In this document: piece after piece, positions 6,576 to 8,335 of the stretch
Layout: each line of letters begins with the position of its first letter
How positions within the stretch are numbered: the first letter of the stretch is position 1
From: an uncultured Paraburkholderia sp.
GTDB lineage: Bacteria; Pseudomonadota; Gammaproteobacteria; Burkholderiales; Burkholderiaceae
Reading direction: 5' to 3'
DNA length: 8,335 bases
NCBI GenBank assembly: GCA_937917025.1
Contig: CALFSF010000541.1
Span: 1 to 8,335 of the forward strand
The notes under the pieces: model-generated
Seen by the model: the letters and a program-made list of their open reading frames with translations, nothing else
The model's database searches: none
What the model was told of the DNA's origin: nothing
Made by a program: the position numbers and the translations under genes

Positions 6576-6896
6576 ATGGCGCACACCACTCATACCGGTC
6601 ACTTCGCGAGTTTCGCGGAGTTCTATCCGTTCTACCTGGAAGAGCATCGTCACCCGGTGTCGCGCCGGCTGCATTTCGTGGGCTCGCTGGGTGTGATCGG
6701 CTTTCTTGCGATGGCGCTCGCCACCGGCGGCTGGGTATGGCTGCCGGCGGCCGTCGTCTGCGGCTATGGCTGCGCGTGGATCGGACATTTCTTCTTCGAG
6801 AAGAACCGCCCCGCCACCTTCCGGCATCCGATATATAGCCTGATGGGCGACTGGGTGATGTTCAGGGACATCTGCACCGGAAAAATCCCGCTTTAG
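6576..6896 (+). CDS. Mpo1-like (DUF962) small membrane protein
   Basis: A 106-residue protein with the family pattern FAEFYPFYLEEHRHPVSRRLHFVGS (13-37), two hydrophobic helices (~36-52 and ~53-70), then HFFFEKNRPATFRHPIYSLMGDWVMF (71-96). The histidines in YLxEH, LHFxG and GHFFFEKNRPAT (H24, H33, H71), plus H84, are conserved in this family. Yeast Mpo1 is an Fe2+-dependent dioxygenase acting in alpha-oxidation of 2-hydroxy fatty acids. A similar lipid-oxidising role here is inferred only. The start is placed at the ATG at 6576, 5 nt after GGAGG (6566-6570); the ATG at 6573 is only 2 nt away from it, and the more distant one at 6498 lacks a ribosome site. It is convergent with the yihY-family gene 66 bp downstream. 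Confidence 0.88.
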   Translation: MAHTTHTGHFASFAEFYPFYLEEHRHPVSRRLHFVGSLGVIGFLAMALATGGWVWLPAAVVCGYGCAWIGHFFFEKNRPATFRHPIYSLMGDWVMFRDICTGKIPL

Positions 6897-6962
6897 CGGC
6901 ATCGCAGGACAGCGAGCGGCGCGCTCCCCGTTCTGGCCTGAATCGCCGCCGCGCCTGCCCGG

Positions 6963-8276
6963 CTACGCCGTCTGATGCGGCATCGCTCGCCGCCGCGCGT
7001 CGTCCTCGGCGCCGTCGGCCGCGCGTGCGGCGGCCCGCGTCACCAGCAGCGAAGCGAGCGAAATGTCGAGCTTGTCGTTATCGAGCGCGGCGAGCAGCGA
7101 TGCGCCGTCCACGCGCGTCGAATCGAGATTCAACTGGTATTCCAGTTCCGGGCGGTCGATCACGAACATCGCGAACAGGTCCGCGACGGCAATCTGGTTC
7201 GGATTCGCCAGCAGCAGAAAGCGCGGCTGCGCGCCGTTTTCTTCGAGGTGTGCAATCCACTCGCGGTTTTCCAGCTCGCGCGTGATACGGATGGTCGTAT
7301 CCATATCGCGACGAAGCATGCGCGCGAGCTGCTGGATCGTATAGCCCGGCTTGCCGGCTTCACGCGCTTCCGAGAGCCGTGCCAGCAGTTCGAGACCGTC
7401 GAACAGATCGCTGCCGGGAAACTGCGGCCGGTGGAACTGGCCGGTGCGGATTGCCGGCAACGCCGACGCGATCATCGCGCCCGCCAGCGTGACGAACCAG
7501 CTGAGATACATCCAGAGCAGGAACATCGGCAGCGCGGCGAACGCGCCGTAGACGGCCGTGTACGTGGGAATGCGCCGGATGTAATAGCCGAAGCCGCGTT
7601 TCGCGAGTTCGAAGGCGAGCGCTGCGCACAGGCCGCCGACCACCGCGTCGCGCCATTCGACCCGGCAGTTCGGCAGATAGACGTACAGCATCGTGAACGC
7701 GAGCGCGGTGAGCGGCAACGCCGCACCGGTCAGCGCCCATTCGATCACGGTCGACATATGCTGCACGCCCGTGAACGCCATCGACTGCGTGAAGAGATAG
7801 GAGGAAATCGACAGGCTGAAGCCGATCAACAGCGGGCTTAGCGTGAGAATCGCCCAGTAGACCAGCACACGCTGCGCGAAAGGTCGCGGTTTGCGCACGC
7901 GCCAGATCACGTTGAAGGCGGATTCGACCGTCATCATCGTCATCACCGACGTGAGGAACAGGAAGATCATGCCCATCGTCGTCAGGCCTTTAGCCTTCGA
8001 CGCAAATTCGTTCAGCCAGTTGAAAATCTGGTTGTTGATCTGCGCGGGCATCAGATGGTCGGCGAGGAAATCCTGCAGCGACACCTGGAACGACGCAAAA
8101 ATCGGAAATGCGGTGAAGAGCGCGAACGCGACCGTCGCGAGCGGAACAATCGCGAGCATCGTCGTGAACGTGAGGCTGCCGGCCACCTGCGGAATACGGT
8201 CTTCGCTGCTGCGTTGCGCGGCGAATTGCGCAAGACGCCGGATCACGTCGAGATCGACACGCATTCTGGACAACAA
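6963..8276 (-). CDS. YihY/BrkB-family (UPF0761) inner-membrane protein
   Basis: A 437-residue membrane protein as annotated. SSEDRIPQVAGSLTFTTMLAIVPL (23-46) is the hallmark opening of the YihY/BrkB family, followed by about six membrane helices (~35-60, 99-122, 137-162, 180-203, 209-227, 241-273) and the conserved YGAFAALPMFLLWMYLSWFVTLAGA (243-267). The family was once called RNase BN, which is now regarded as wrong; its role is unsettled. After residue 280 is a soluble extension of about 155 residues absent from E. coli YihY (~290 aa). Its YTIQQLARMLRRDMDTTIRITRELENREWI (312-341) looks like a winged-helix fold, a structural guess. Start choice is unusual: the first ATG (8264, giving 433 aa) is 17 nt from the strong Shine-Dalgarno, whereas TTG codons at 8276 and 8273 are 5 and 8 nt away. 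TTG 8276 is used, giving MLSRMRVDLD. Confidence 0.9.
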   Translation of the reverse strand: MLSRMRVDLDVIRRLAQFAAQRSSEDRIPQVAGSLTFTTMLAIVPLATVAFALFTAFPIFASFQVSLQDFLADHLMPAQINNQIFNWLNEFASKAKGLTTMGMIFLFLTSVMTMMTVESAFNVIWRVRKPRPFAQRVLVYWAILTLSPLLIGFSLSISSYLFTQSMAFTGVQHMSTVIEWALTGAALPLTALAFTMLYVYLPNCRVEWRDAVVGGLCAALAFELAKRGFGYYIRRIPTYTAVYGAFAALPMFLLWMYLSWFVTLAGAMIASALPAIRTGQFHRPQFPGSDLFDGLELLARLSEAREAGKPGYTIQQLARMLRRDMDTTIRITRELENREWIAHLEENGAQPRFLLLANPNQIAVADLFAMFVIDRPELEYQLNLDSTRVDGASLLAALDNDKLDISLASLLVTRAAARAADGAEDDARRRAMPHQTA

Positions 8277-8279
8277 AAG

Positions 8280-8289
8280 CACCTCCTTT
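8280..8289 (-). promoter_or_regulatory. Near-perfect Shine-Dalgarno of the YihY-family gene
   Basis: The - strand reads AAAGGAGGTG, complementary without mismatch to the CACCUCCUUU at the 3' end of 16S rRNA. It is too far from the first ATG (8264), so it argues for a TTG start at 8276 or 8273. The promoter must lie further upstream; 8290-8335 shows no clear -10 or -35 box. Confidence 0.7.
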
Positions 8290-8335
8290 GCCGCGTGAAA
8301 CCGCCCGCCGCGCAACGTGCGCGCGGACCCAACCC

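Noticed and set aside
6914..6926. Small hairpin GAGCG-GCG-CGCTC between the convergent Mpo1-like and YihY-family genes
   Set aside because: Only a 5-bp stem with no T-tract on either side, so it is not a convincing terminator.
6975..7841. 288-codon + strand frame opposite the YihY-family gene
   Set aside because: Antisense shadow, dominated by Arg, Gln and Glu, with no recognisable domain.

Overview
The window looks like ordinary core chromosome of a high-GC betaproteobacterium, most likely Burkholderiaceae (Burkholderia, Paraburkholderia or Caballeronia). I infer this from the protein sequences (an extended YihY protein, an LplT-like/PlsC fusion, a MetY-type sulfhydrylase), the strong G/C third-position bias and the dense packing. 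Seven complete genes and the tail of an eighth are supported. I see no tRNA, rRNA, CRISPR array, insertion sequence, integrase or base-composition break.

Layout, left to right. Positions 3-104 (+) are the last 33 residues of electron-transfer flavoprotein:ubiquinone oxidoreductase, including three Cys of its 4Fe-4S motif. A perfect 10-bp hairpin with T-tracts on both sides (131-154) separates it from the convergent aroC, chorismate synthase (223-1323, -). Upstream of aroC on the same strand is a large membrane protein (1493-3430, -) that joins an LplT-like MFS transporter to a PlsC-type acyltransferase. Next is an intrinsic terminator (3484-3513), then a two-CBS-domain protein (3590-4045, -).

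A 164-bp divergent intergenic region follows. Then comes a translationally coupled pair on the + strand: an O-acetylhomoserine sulfhydrylase-like PLP enzyme (4210-5580) and an alpha/beta hydrolase (5577-6407) overlapping by ATGA. A small Mpo1-like/DUF962 membrane protein (6576-6896, +) is followed, tail to tail, by a YihY/BrkB-family membrane protein (6963-8276, -). The YihY gene probably starts at TTG behind an almost perfect Shine-Dalgarno sequence.

Functionally this is a patchwork: aromatic amino-acid precursor synthesis (aroC), phospholipid turnover (MFS-PlsC), possible nucleotide sensing (CBS), sulfur assimilation into homocysteine (metY), possible fatty-acid oxidation (Mpo1-like) and an envelope protein of unknown role. 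I do not see a previously undescribed multi-gene system. The items most worth a second look are the transporter-acyltransferase fusion without a ligase domain, the hydrolase coupled to metY, an exact 19-bp repeat shared in frame by aroC and the CBS gene, and the unusual YihY start.
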